Part shown: piece by piece, positions 1 through 9,409 of the stretch
How the letters are laid out: every line of letters begins with the position of its first letter
Position numbering within the stretch: the first letter of the stretch is position 1
Translations under genes and position numbers: made by a program
Origin: RUG369 sp050949645
GTDB taxonomy: Bacteria; Planctomycetota; Planctomycetia; Pirellulales; Thermoguttaceae
Reading direction: 5' to 3'
Assembly: GCA_050949645.1 (NCBI GenBank)
Contig: JBMNGC010000001.1
Coordinates: forward strand, 1,488,001-1,552,000
DNA length: 64,000 nt
The notes under the pieces: generated by a model
What the model was told of the DNA's origin: nothing
Seen by the model: only the letters and a program-made list of their open reading frames with translations
Databases searched by the model: none

Positions 1-1116
1 CGTCTCGCCGTTGACGAGTTTCGTCTCGACTACGCCCTGAGAGTCGTCGTCATTGTCTTCATCACCATCGTCGTCGTCAGAATCGTCTTCGACTTCTTCC
101 TTCTTTTTTGCTTGCTGAGCGCTGGAGACCGCGGCTTTCCGTTTATTATCAGTGGGTTTGCCGTAGGTTTCCTCCATGTGTTTTTTAATAAGAAGTCGAG
201 TAATCTCCAAGGGATCGGTAAGCGACGATTCAACGAGCGGCTCGTCGCTGCGAGTCTCGACCTTCGGATCAAAGGTCTTTAGAAATTCTAGCGCTTCCGT
301 CTCGGACTCAGAGTCCATTAATTCAAGTCCGAGCGCATGAAGGAGAACAAAGAGTTTGAGCTCCTCGACCGCAGTGAACTTGGCGCTCTTGAAATCCAAA
401 CATTCCTGGTCGTCGACGACATTAACCATTCCCAGGAGGCGCAGCGCGCGCAAGGAACCCTCGTTCAAGGGAAGCTCGGTTCCCCCAAACGCAAAGCGTT
501 TAACACAATCGATCGCAAAGCGCGTCGCGTAGGGAATGCTTGAAATAAAATCGACGGTCTCCTGAACCCCCTGTTGACGGAGTTCTTCGAGATTAAAGTC
601 ATAGGTCTTGTCAAAGAGACACTGCAGAAATCCACGGAGACGTTCGCCAGCTACATGCGATTCTGGTCGGTCGCCAACTACGCTCGCGATCTCGTTCGCT
701 CGCGCAACGCGGACTTCGTTCCAGTCGACAAAGTTGTTTCTGATCTCTAGAAACGCGGTCTTTGCCTGCTTGACGGTCCCAACTTCCAAAAAGATAGCGA
801 AGGCGAGATGCTCAAGAATAGACTCGTTTGATTTCAGAGCCAGATGTTCGGTCTCCGGATAACGAGCAACAAGGGCCTCATAGAGTCCTTTTATACCCCC
901 GGCAGTTTTTTTAGAGGGAGTTTTTGAAGAGGTTTTGGACTGAGACTTAGATTTAGAAGTCTTTTTGCTAGTCGAAGATTTTGATTCGCTGGCAGCCTTC
1001 TCTTTCGAAGCGGACGCTTTAGTCTTCTTCACGCTTTTCTTAGCGGTCGAAGACTCTCGCGTAGAGGTTTTTTTGACGTCGTCTTTCTGCGAATCATCTT
1101 TTGAACGGGAAGCCAT
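1..1116 (-). CDS. degenerate endonuclease III-like (HhH-GPD) protein, 3' end outside window
   Basis: Open frame of 372 codons without a stop, ATG at 1116-1114 preceded by AGGTGG. Residues 1-72 are Lys/Ser/Thr-rich and low complexity, 73-260 form a helical domain resembling endonuclease III, and the visible C-terminus is strongly acidic (runs of Asp around residues 335-360). Aligned by eye with the true Nth at 35465-36187, the helix-hairpin-helix lysine is Phe200 and the catalytic aspartate is Asn218, and the four-Cys Fe-S motif is not seen in the visible part. It is therefore probably not an active glycosylase/lyase. It follows rbfA by 100 bases on the same strand, so it is likely co-transcribed with nusA-infB-rbfA. 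Function unknown; an RNA- or DNA-binding role is only a guess. Confidence 0.75.
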   Translation of the reverse strand, partial: MASRSKDDSQKDDVKKTSTRESSTAKKSVKKTKASASKEKAASESKSSTSKKTSKSKSQSKTSSKTPSKKTAGGIKGLYEALVARYPETEHLALKSNESILEHLAFAIFLEVGTVKQAKTAFLEIRNNFVDWNEVRVARANEIASVVGDRPESHVAGERLRGFLQCLFDKTYDFNLEELRQQGVQETVDFISSIPYATRFAIDCVKRFAFGGTELPLNEGSLRALRLLGMVNVVDDQECLDFKSAKFTAVEELKLFVLLHALGLELMDSESETEALEFLKTFDPKVETRSDEPLVESSLTDPLEITRLLIKKHMEETYGKPTDNKRKAAVSSAQQAKKKEEVEDDSDDDDGDEDNDDDSQGVVETKLVNGET

Positions 1117-1216
1117 AATCTACCACCTGGATAACGAGTTAAAAAAGGCCGGACCGCACGAGCAAGGAGACGGCGCGCAGAAAGTCAGATCGGCGCGTCG
1201 TCGTTCATCGAATCAA

Positions 1217-1630
1217 TTAACTCTCTTCATTCTCATTTTCCGCAGAATCAAGAACTCCTTCGCCGCGAGCAGCTTCCAATTCTTCGCGACGCGCTTTCTC
1301 CTCCGCAAGAACACGTGAAACCTCAATCAGGTTCTTAATGCCCTCGTCGACGAAGAAAAGCAGCGTAGGCGTATAGCGCATCTCGACGCGTTTCGCAACT
1401 TTCTGCTGCAAATATCCCGCCGAGCTCTGGAGGCCGCGAAGAACGTTGCGTTCCTTAGACTCGCCGCCAAGGACCGAAAAATATACCTTCGCCTGTCGTA
1501 AATCGCCAGATACCTCGACCCTTGTGATCGTCGCGCCCTCGACGCGTGGATCTTTAAGGTCGGTCAAAATAGACATGGCGACAACTTCGCGCACTGCCTC
1601 GGCGACTTTTAGCGTTCGTCTGGAAACCAT
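1217..1630 (-). CDS. rbfA: ribosome-binding factor A
   Basis: RbfA binds the 30S subunit and helps mature the 5' end region of 16S rRNA. The 137-residue product has the usual size plus a short acidic tail rich in Glu and Asn. It begins with the family's Arg-rich start and helical segment (SRRTLKVAEAVREVV), then the SILTDLKDPRV stretch and the KH-type core including the conserved segment LLFFVDEGI near residue 90. It lies between infB and the Nth-like gene on the same strand, the standard nusA-infB-rbfA order. The 134-base gap to infB contains no other gene. Confidence 0.95.
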   Translation of the reverse strand: MVSRRTLKVAEAVREVVAMSILTDLKDPRVEGATITRVEVSGDLRQAKVYFSVLGGESKERNVLRGLQSSAGYLQQKVAKRVEMRYTPTLLFFVDEGIKNLIEVSRVLAEEKARREELEAARGEGVLDSAENENEES

Positions 1631-1764
1631 TCAGCTCCTCCGTGCAGAACATAAGGCGCGCTTAACGCACCGCGCGCTGAATTTTATCCATAAATCTGAC
1701 GTTGTAAAGAAGCGTCCGTCAGGTAAAGAGTGGAGAACGACGTCTATTCGCGAACGAAGCGCGC

Positions 1765-4700
1765 TCAATCGAAAGACTGAGCGATTTCTTCGATCTTATA
1801 TGCTTCGAGAACGTCGCCTTCCTTCACATCGTTAAAGTTCTTAAGCTTTATGCCGCACTCATAACCTTCGTGGACTTCCTTGGCGTCGTCCTTTTCGCGG
1901 CGGAGTGTGTCGAGCTTGTACTCGCCAATAATACGACTATCGCGAATGACTCGAATCTGGCAATCGCGCTCGATTGTTCCATAAAGGACGCGGCAACCGG
2001 CAACGACACCAACGCGGCTAATGTTAAAGGCGCGCTGAACAAGAGCGCGACCAAGTTCTTTGATCTGCTCGATCGGTTTAAGCATACCTTCAAGCGCGTC
2101 ATGGATATCGTCGGTGAGTTTATAGATAATATCGTAACGACGTATCTGAATACCCTTGGTTTCGGCAAGCGCGCGCGCCTTTTCATCAGGAACGACGTTA
2201 AACGCGACAATAAGCGCGTCGGATGCGTCCGCAAGATGAACGTCAGCCTCCGTTACGCCGCCGACCGACGCCTGAAGAATCTTAACTTTGACTTCAGGAT
2301 GATCAAACTTTCCGAGCTCTTTACGAATCGCTTCGATCGAACCGCGAACGTCGGCGCGAACAATGAGGTTGAGAACTTGCTGCGTTTTCGCAGCGGAAAG
2401 GTGGTTCAAAAGATTCTCAAGCGTTACGTGCGACGGAGCGCCGGCAAGCTCAATTTCATGAGCGCGGTCCGCACGTTCTTCGGCAATCTGTCGCGCAATC
2501 GCGACGTCCTCAAGGACAACGAAACGACTGCCAGCTTCGGGCGCGACGTCCAAACCTGTTATAGAGACAGGGACGCTCGGTCCTGCTGAGTTCATGCGTT
2601 TGCTGCTATCAAGCGTGTCGGTCATTGAACGAACGCGTCCATAAGACGGACCGCACAGGACGACGTCGCCAGTTTCAAGCGTGCCTTTCTGCACCAGCGC
2701 GGTGCAGACGGCGCCTTCGCCTGATCTCAGCGTCGACTCAAGGACGACTCCCGTCGCCAAGCGTTCCGGATTAGCTTTAAGCTCATGGAGTTCCGCCACA
2801 GTGAGGAGCATTTCGAGGAGATCCTCGACGCCATCGCCGGTCAAGGCGCTTGTTTCGACAATTTCAACGTCGCCGCCCCACTCGCTAGGCATGAGGTCGT
2901 TGTTGGCAAGCTGCTGAATGACCCTGTCGCGATTCGCGCCTGGAAGATCCATCTTGTTGAGCGCAACAATGATGGGAACTTCCGCCGCTCGCGCGTGACT
3001 GATCGCTTCTTCCGTCTGAGGCATAACGCCGTCGTCGGCGGCGACAACAAGGACGGCGATGTCCGTCACGTTCGCGCCGCGCGCTCGCATCGCCGTAAAC
3101 GCCTCGTGACCAGGCGTGTCGACAAACGTCACAGGACCGCCGGGTGTGTCGACGCGGTATGCGCTGATACGCTGCGTAATGCCGCCCTTCTCACCTTGAG
3201 CGACATGCAGGTTAAGGATACGGTCGAGCAACGACGTCTTGCCATGGTCGACGTGTCCAAGGAACGTCACAACCGGCGCGCGAGGAACAAGGGATTCGGG
3301 CGGATCCTCAACGTCATACGCGGGCTCAACATACTGCTCTTCAAGAGAGACGTCCTCTTTGAGCGTCGCCTTGAGTTCGAATTCGACGATCAGGAGTTCC
3401 AGCGATTCCTTGTCGAGAGATTGGTTGGGATTTACCAAATAGCCCAATTCGAGCAGTTTTTTTATGACAACTGGTACGGGAAGGCCGGTAGATTCCGCGA
3501 ACTGTCTCGCGGAGCATGGAGTCTCGATGACAACGTCGGTCTTACGCGGCACGGTGCTGCTTCCGGAAGAGGATCTCTTAGAGCGACGACCGGTTCGACC
3601 GCCGGGGCGCTGTGCGTAACGGAAACCGACGGATTCTTCGTATTCATTCCGGTAGCGTCTAGCTTCGTTCCGTCTTCGACGAGAGCCGCGAGAATCACTT
3701 CGTCCTCCGACGTGTTCCTTGCGCTCCCTACGGCCTTTTCCACGTCCGTAAGAACTTTGATCGTAATCGGCGGGGCCGCTATCCGTCTGAAAACGGTCCA
3801 TTGTGCCGCGGGCAAAACCGTCTTGCGATGAACGACGACTGGAACGACCGGACCTACTTGACGAACCTCCGCTCTTAAGACTGCGAAGTTTATCGGCAAG
3901 GGGTGCGCGTCCGCTGCCTCGAAGAATTTCAATCGGCAGACGTTTTTCAGGTTTCTGGGCTGCCGGTTCCTTATCCGTTTTTGCGGCGGGCCGAGAGGTT
4001 TCAGTTGGCATCGGCGCAAAATGGATATGATTGAGTTGAGGCTTCGGCGATGTACGCTTTGAGGAAGATTGAGACGAGCTGGAATCAGAATCCGACTTCG
4101 GTTTGGGCATCCCGCCAATGACGCGAATACGGTCGTCTTCGTGCGTCGTAATCTTCGGGGGTCGCTTCATCTCGTCGAGAACTTGCGCTTTCGATTCAAG
4201 CTGAGCGATAAAGGAGGAAGCGACAGGGGCAGGTCGCGTCGAATGCGTGTCCGGTTGCTGGCGTCTCGAGCGACGAGTCGTCCGGCTTCCCCTACCTTTA
4301 TCCTTATCCTTATCCTTATCCTTATCCTTATCTTCGCGCGCGCGACTTCGACGCTGTCCTTCGCCGCGTCCACGTTCAAGAGCTCTGCGAAGCGGAGATT
4401 TTTTGGTCGCTTCAGCCGGATGCGTTGTTTCGGCAGGTTGAGAAACGGAAGCGCCAGCAGCGGGTTCCGTAGTCTTCGTGGCGGCGGCGGCTTTCGTCTC
4501 CTTCTTAGTCGCGGGGGACTCAGCTCTAGTCGCGGGGGTCTCCACTTTGCTTTCGACTGTTGTTTTCGCGGCGTCGACGGTCTCGACGTCTTTAGCAGGA
4601 GGCGAAGCTTTCGCCGGCGAAGTCGCCGACGGCGCCGCGGCGGTCGTAGCGTCAGCCTCGGCTTTTACCGCCTTCTTCTCGGCTTCGGATACTTTAGGAG

Positions 4701-5157
4701 CGTCGGCTGCAGCGGCCTTCTCGGTTTCTTTCTTAGGAGTCGTTTTCGTCGCCGGCTTCTCCGCAGCAGCTTTAGTCGTCGTAGCAGGCTTTGCTGCCGC
4801 TGGCGGCGCTTCTTTCACAGGCGATATAGTACGTTTATTGGGATCTACTTCCGTGATGCGACCGCGCGCCGGCTGAATTCTACGAATCTTACGCGTTGAC
4901 GATCGTTTTGGAGGTTCCGGAGCCGCCGCAGCGCGCTTAGCTTCTAGAGATTCGTCGATAGTGCGCAGCTTCTTATCGCTGAAATATTTCCTGATGCGGT
5001 CGGCGTCTTCGTCAGAAACGAGTGAAATTGCTCTGAGAATGTTCTCAGAATCGGCGTTCTTCTTTGTACCTTTGACGCCGAGAATGCGACAAACTTCGAG
5101 GACTTCGTTTGTTTCTGATTTTAGCTCTTTAACCAGATTGTAGATTCGACAGGACAA
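1765..5157 (-). CDS. infB: translation initiation factor IF-2
   Basis: IF-2 is the GTPase that places initiator tRNA on the 30S subunit. The product begins with an IF2_N domain (SCRIYNLVKELK), has a very long Lys/Ala/Glu/Arg/Ser-rich linker of about 450 residues including a (Asp-Lys)6 run, then a second IF2_N-like segment and the G domain (GHVDHGKTS, DTPGHEAF, NKMD) and C-terminal domains. I place the start at the TTG at 5157-5155, because the IF2_N domain starts exactly there. A longer frame starts at TTG 5319, but those 54 codons include ATA, TTA, TCA, AGA and CTA, which are rare in neighbouring genes. Transcribed with nusA and rbfA. Confidence 0.95.
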   Translation of the reverse strand: MSCRIYNLVKELKSETNEVLEVCRILGVKGTKKNADSENILRAISLVSDEDADRIRKYFSDKKLRTIDESLEAKRAAAAPEPPKRSSTRKIRRIQPARGRITEVDPNKRTISPVKEAPPAAAKPATTTKAAAEKPATKTTPKKETEKAAAADAPKVSEAEKKAVKAEADATTAAAPSATSPAKASPPAKDVETVDAAKTTVESKVETPATRAESPATKKETKAAAATKTTEPAAGASVSQPAETTHPAEATKKSPLRRALERGRGEGQRRSRAREDKDKDKDKDKDKGRGSRTTRRSRRQQPDTHSTRPAPVASSFIAQLESKAQVLDEMKRPPKITTHEDDRIRVIGGMPKPKSDSDSSSSQSSSKRTSPKPQLNHIHFAPMPTETSRPAAKTDKEPAAQKPEKRLPIEILRGSGRAPLADKLRSLKSGGSSSRSGRSSRRSSQDGFARGTMDRFQTDSGPADYDQSSYGRGKGRRERKEHVGGRSDSRGSRRRRNEARRYRNEYEESVGFRYAQRPGGRTGRRSKRSSSGSSTVPRKTDVVIETPCSARQFAESTGLPVPVVIKKLLELGYLVNPNQSLDKESLELLIVEFELKATLKEDVSLEEQYVEPAYDVEDPPESLVPRAPVVTFLGHVDHGKTSLLDRILNLHVAQGEKGGITQRISAYRVDTPGGPVTFVDTPGHEAFTAMRARGANVTDIAVLVVAADDGVMPQTEEAISHARAAEVPIIVALNKMDLPGANRDRVIQQLANNDLMPSEWGGDVEIVETSALTGDGVEDLLEMLLTVAELHELKANPERLATGVVLESTLRSGEGAVCTALVQKGTLETGDVVLCGPSYGRVRSMTDTLDSSKRMNSAGPSVPVSITGLDVAPEAGSRFVVLEDVAIARQIAEERADRAHEIELAGAPSHVTLENLLNHLSAAKTQQVLNLIVRADVRGSIEAIRKELGKFDHPEVKVKILQASVGGVTEADVHLADASDALIVAFNVVPDEKARALAETKGIQIRRYDIIYKLTDDIHDALEGMLKPIEQIKELGRALVQRAFNISRVGVVAGCRVLYGTIERDCQIRVIRDSRIIGEYKLDTLRREKDDAKEVHEGYECGIKLKNFNDVKEGDVLEAYKIEEIAQSFD
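4298..4332. repeat. hexanucleotide microsatellite inside infB
   Basis: Five perfect tandem TTATCC units plus a partial sixth. On the coding (minus) strand they read as alternating Asp-Lys codons, giving a (DK)6 run in the disordered linker of IF-2. The repeat unit is a multiple of three, so slippage would change linker length without a frameshift. Confidence 0.95.
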
Positions 5158-5435
5158 TGCTTTGTTTCTCTCAACTGCTTTAATTATTTCCGCTAGTTGT
5201 CTACCTGAGACAAATAACTCGCAATTCTCACTTATGAATTCAACGATTCGTCGACGAAATTTGGAATCCGTCCACGACGTCTGCGCAAACGCCAGAAGGC
5301 GATGAAAATCGACGCTCAACTCCTTCCGTTCAGCGTATGAACGAAGAATCCTTGCGCCCGCAACGTCAAAAGAACGTCGCGTTTAAATTAAACGGTTTTT
5401 GGCTAAATCTCCAAATATACTAACTGAAAGGAATC

Positions 5436-6728
5436 TCAACGAACGCCGTAGGAACCGCGTCGGCCGCCCTTGTCGTCTCTTCTGTAAGCAGAGCGCTTCG
5501 CTCTTCTTTCCATTTCGCGCTGTTCTCGCGCCGCATTCTCAAGACGCTCCTGTTCGTCGGCGCGTTCCTCTGCCTTTTCAATAATTGCCGCCGTCGTTTC
5601 GGGCGTTGAGCCTGTGATTTCCATGAAAACGTCCGGTTCAATGCAGGAAAGATCGAAATAGGACGTAAAGCCTTCCGCAACAAGCGCTTCTGCAATTTGA
5701 GGAGTAATGCCGTCAATGGACAGAAACCTTTGGGTCGACTCGTTGAGCAACTCGTTAAGTTCGTCCTTTTCGCCGTCGCATGTTAGGATCTCGAGTTCCC
5801 AACCGCCCAGGAGTTTTTTAGCAAGATTGACGTTCTGTCCGCGTCTACCAACGGCATACGAGCGCTGATCGTCATGAACGAGGACCAAAGCGCGATCGAC
5901 TCTTGGACAGAGAATGACCTCGTCGACTCTCGCTGGAGAAAGAGCGTTTTGGATAAATTCTTTCGTATCCGGACTCCAGAGGACAATATCGATACGTTCG
6001 CCGCCAAGAGCGCTTGATACCTCCATCATCCTTGCGTTGCGAACGCCTAGACAGACGCCGACTGGATCGATGCGCGGATCGTTCGAACGAACGGCAACTT
6101 TTGCGCGGAAACCCGCGTCGCGAGCGCATTCAACTATCTCGACGACACCTTCCCTGATTTCAGGACACTCGCGCTCAAAAAGACGACGCAATAGGAGCTT
6201 GTTACGACGACTCAGCGTAACACGCGCTCTGGAACCGAGCTTTTCAACGTTTTCTATAACGAAATCAAAGGTCGCGTCGGGCCGATAATTTTCTCGCGCC
6301 GCTTTGTTACTGTTAGGCAGCCAAGCTTCTTGATCGCCGTCAATGATGACGGTAACGCCTCTGTGGTCGGAACGACGGACAACGCCTGTTACGAGCTCCT
6401 GGCCGTTCAGAAGTCGTGGATAATATCGATCATAAACCATATCGCGCACGGCTTCAGAGATCTTCTGCGTGATACTTTGCCGCGCTGACTGGGCTCCGAT
6501 AAGACCTGTTATTTCGTCCGCGGGAATGGGAACATTGTCGCGAAAAACTTCAATTTCGCCCGTTTGTCGATCTATCGTGATGTCGTATTGGGAATCGTCC
6601 GACCCGCTTCCATGCCGCCTGGCGACAGTCAGAAGAGCTTCCTCGAGGCAACGATAGACGTCTTCTGTTTCAATCCCTCTATCGAGATGAATTTGCTCAA
6701 CAAGTCTTTTAATTTCGTCAGAATTCAT
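5436..6728 (-). CDS. nusA: transcription termination/antitermination factor NusA
   Basis: NusA binds RNA polymerase and nascent RNA and modulates pausing, termination and antitermination. The 430-residue product has the N-terminal polymerase-binding domain (residues 1-130, with the family phrase VYRCLEEALLTVARR), the S1 domain (about 131-200), and two KH domains containing VGVCLGVRNARM and YAVGRRGQNVNLAKKLLGGW. The C-terminal region has a helix-hairpin-helix stretch and an Arg/Glu-rich tail. First gene of the nusA-infB-rbfA operon. No rimP precedes it, unlike many bacteria. The Shine-Dalgarno is weak (AAAGA). Confidence 0.96.
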   Translation of the reverse strand: MNSDEIKRLVEQIHLDRGIETEDVYRCLEEALLTVARRHGSGSDDSQYDITIDRQTGEIEVFRDNVPIPADEITGLIGAQSARQSITQKISEAVRDMVYDRYYPRLLNGQELVTGVVRRSDHRGVTVIIDGDQEAWLPNSNKAARENYRPDATFDFVIENVEKLGSRARVTLSRRNKLLLRRLFERECPEIREGVVEIVECARDAGFRAKVAVRSNDPRIDPVGVCLGVRNARMMEVSSALGGERIDIVLWSPDTKEFIQNALSPARVDEVILCPRVDRALVLVHDDQRSYAVGRRGQNVNLAKKLLGGWELEILTCDGEKDELNELLNESTQRFLSIDGITPQIAEALVAEGFTSYFDLSCIEPDVFMEITGSTPETTAAIIEKAEERADEQERLENAAREQREMERRAKRSAYRRDDKGGRRGSYGVR

Positions 6729-7579
6729 TCTTTATCTTTGAAGTTACTATAAGGAGCCCTTTGCGCTCTCGTTCACACCCCGGTAATGGAACTAGCGCCA
6801 TGTCGATACGAACTTGTCAAAACGAGCTCCGACCGAACGCCGCGACCGAAATCGATCCGAAATGCCTAAAGGCGCCAATCTCGACGCCAACTATTCCCTT
6901 TTCGCAAGATAGCCCAATGAGTTCCTTTTAAATCGAACCAATTGGCTCTCTCAAGGTAAAGGCAAAATCGAACCAATAGTTTCACCCTCGTCTCAGAAAC
7001 GCCAATCGAAGGTCTCGAACGCGCGCCCTCCTACGAGGCTACCTTCCCATTATAATAACCTGCCTATCTTAAAAGTCAAGGCGCGAGACCTTCATAACTA
7101 TAATTTTTACAGGCAGGTCTTTAAGGGAAACCAATGCCAAAACGAGGATGAAGATTGCATCGTTTTACGCCGGCGTCGATGGTTTTGAAAACCAGTCAAC
7201 CAAAACTATATTTCAGCTGTTGAGCTCTTTGCGATTTCATACGCTCTCGAGACGTCTGCAATATTTGAAAAAATCGATCTAAGTTCAAGTTAGCAAAGAT
7301 GTTTTGCGTCCTGCATGCTTCCAAATGTCGCTCTCTTTCAGAACAAACATTGATCCTAACGCCGTTACAGCAGGCGCTCCGCAAACGCAAATCAAATATT
7401 TTCGCTAACTCCGACGCAACGTCGTTAGGCGCCCTTCCCGTTTGAGGCCAGTTCTATCGTGCCCTTAATCAAAGCGACTTAAAGCAACTTCAAAGGCTAC
7501 TCTACGGCGCTTGAAACTTGTCGGCGACGTCTGAGAATAAGAGATCTTCGAATTCGAAAATCCCCGTTTAGACGCAGCG
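6729..7579. other. 851-base intergenic region, nusA leader plus space after the kinase gene
   Basis: No convincing gene. A candidate promoter at 7049-7079 would give nusA a leader of about 310 bases. Within that leader a 13-base direct repeat (AAATCGAACCAAT) occurs at about 6930-6942 and 6965-6977. A short minus-strand frame at 7196-7390 (64 codons, Cys/Arg-rich) resembles no known protein and is not called. No tRNA, tmRNA, RNase P or SRP RNA signature was seen. Confidence 0.6.
7049..7079 (-). promoter_or_regulatory. candidate sigma70 promoter for nusA operon
   Basis: On the minus strand a TTGACT box (7079-7074) is followed after 19 bases by a perfect TATAAT (7054-7049). The spacer is longer than the ideal 17. 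It points towards nusA, about 320 bases downstream. Confidence 0.4.
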
Positions 7580-9409
7580 TCATTTTTCGGCGGAGCTTGG
7601 AGAGTAGTAGGTTCCGGTTTTGCGCGAGACGCCAGCTTTGGCAAATTCCTGAATTTCAGACTGCATAGGCGATTCCGTCAAAGTTGGCAAGTTCAACCGC
7701 CATGGCAGAAAAACAGTAAAGGTGCTGCCGAAACCCGGATGGCTTTCGAGCTGAATCTCGCCCTCGAGAAGATTGCACAACTCGCGCACGATCGACAGTC
7801 CCAAACCGCTCCCGGAATATTCGCGCGTCATGGCGCTTCCGCTCGCAGAGCTCTTACCCTGTCGAAATTTCTCAAAGATAACCTGCCGGTCTTCCATCGC
7901 GACGCCGACGCCCGAATCTTTGACCTTTATCTCAAGGAATGGAATCTCTTGGACGTCCGTTGAAATCAGCGCTTTTGCGACGGGCGGACGCACAACGCGA
8001 TTGACTTCGACCTGAATTCGCCCGCCTTCAGGAGTGAATTTAATTGCGTTGGACAGAAGGTTGTTGAGGATCTGCTGGATACGCGCTTCGTCTTGACGCA
8101 TCGGCGGGAGACCGCGCGCAAAGGTCGTCGTCAGTTCGAGCTTCTTCTTATCGAGAAGAGGACGCGCCATATCGCATTGCGCCCTTACAATCGTTTCAAT
8201 CTTGAATTCTGAGAGCCTGACCTCCACGCGTCCGTCCTCGATCCGCGCTAAATCGAGGATGTTATTGATCATGTTAAGAAGCGAGTTGCCGGAACTGTTG
8301 ATGTTGTTGACATATTTGCGCTGACGTTCATCGAGCGATTGGATCGAACCGAGAATTTGACTGAAACCCAAAATGCTGTTGAGCGGAGTCCTTAATTCAT
8401 GACTCATCGTCGCCATGAAGTCCGATTTCACGCGGTTGGATTCAAAAAGTTGGAGGTTCGTCTGAGCGAGCTCGTCGACCTTCTTTTCAAGTTCCGTGTT
8501 AAGGGATACAAGCTGTTCTTGCGTCGCTACCAGATAACGGAGCATTTTATTGAAAGCGACTCCGAGCGCCTCAAATTCGTCGCCAGTTTGGAGCTCCGCG
8601 CGTTTTGAGACGTCGCCGCGCCCAATCGCTTCGCTGACCTCGCGAAGGCTCCGGAGCGGTTTAACGACAACGACTCTTATGACAATATAGAACGCGATGA
8701 GAGCCAAAAACGCTGTAACGATAGCGCCTCCGAGGAGCATTGTCCAAAGTCTGGCGCTCTCCTTATTAGCGGGCGGCTCAGGGATCGTAACCTGGACAAC
8801 GCCAAGGATCGACCCGAGCTCCAAGCTTGAGTCGCCCATAATCTCATGGTGGCAATTCCAGCAGGTTCGTTCGAGCCTCAGAGGCTGGTAGTAGTGATAT
8901 CGTCCCTCTTTATCAACGCGCTGGATCGGCGCGTTAAAGGATTCGGCAGAATTCTCGTCGATCGATCTCGGCGCCGACTCAAGTTCAGAGAGCATCCGTT
9001 TCTCGAAATCGTCGAGCGCGATCTCGTCTCCATCGTCGTCGGAATTGAAACTTGAAGCGCGGATGAGACGCGTTTCAAAACGCGCGCGCACCGCCATGCC
9101 GCCGACTTTTTCGCTGAGCGTCGTCATAGAGTCGATGAAGTCGTTGACGTCGCTAGTTTCCGAAATACCGGTCATGCGTCCCGCGGCGCTTTCAGACGCG
9201 AGTCCCTTGATGTGAACAAGAAGAAATTCGCGCTCGCTCACGAGCTTCCCCATCAACGGATTCTGCTCTTCGACCTGAGATTTGGTCGCCTTGTAGTAGA
9301 GGAGAACGCTTGTCAGGATAACGACGGCAAGCGCCAGCCCAAAGAAGAAAAGACACTTTATCTCCAGGCTGGACTCGAAAAAAGGCTTACCAGAACGTTT
9401 TATCTCCAT
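7580..9409 (-). CDS. membrane sensor histidine kinase with periplasmic CXXCH motif
   Basis: A 609-residue hybrid-less kinase. TM1 is at about residues 20-38, a periplasmic sensor domain at 40-220, TM2 at about 223-247, then a HAMP linker, a coiled-coil stretch (295-325) and HisKA with the phospho-acceptor His337 in MSHELRTPLN. The HATPase domain has an N-box (QQILNNLLSNAIKF), G1 DSGVG (498-502) and G2 GSGLGLS. The sensor domain contains CWNCH at 183-187, a c-type haem attachment motif, and resembles DUF3365/Tll0287-like sensors. This suggests redox or gas sensing. No response regulator gene is adjacent. It is transcribed divergently from parA. Confidence 0.9.
   Translation of the reverse strand: MEIKRSGKPFFESSLEIKCLFFFGLALAVVILTSVLLYYKATKSQVEEQNPLMGKLVSEREFLLVHIKGLASESAAGRMTGISETSDVNDFIDSMTTLSEKVGGMAVRARFETRLIRASSFNSDDDGDEIALDDFEKRMLSELESAPRSIDENSAESFNAPIQRVDKEGRYHYYQPLRLERTCWNCHHEIMGDSSLELGSILGVVQVTIPEPPANKESARLWTMLLGGAIVTAFLALIAFYIVIRVVVVKPLRSLREVSEAIGRGDVSKRAELQTGDEFEALGVAFNKMLRYLVATQEQLVSLNTELEKKVDELAQTNLQLFESNRVKSDFMATMSHELRTPLNSILGFSQILGSIQSLDERQRKYVNNINSSGNSLLNMINNILDLARIEDGRVEVRLSEFKIETIVRAQCDMARPLLDKKKLELTTTFARGLPPMRQDEARIQQILNNLLSNAIKFTPEGGRIQVEVNRVVRPPVAKALISTDVQEIPFLEIKVKDSGVGVAMEDRQVIFEKFRQGKSSASGSAMTREYSGSGLGLSIVRELCNLLEGEIQLESHPGFGSTFTVFLPWRLNLPTLTESPMQSEIQEFAKAGVSRKTGTYYSPSSAEK

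Noticed and set aside
1308..1323. parS-like half site AACACGTGAAAC
   Set aside because: Only the right half matches the consensus, and it lies inside rbfA, far from parAB.
7196..7390. 64-codon minus-strand frame in the nusA-kinase gap
   Set aside because: No SD, no family resemblance, Cys/Arg-rich composition unlike the neighbours.
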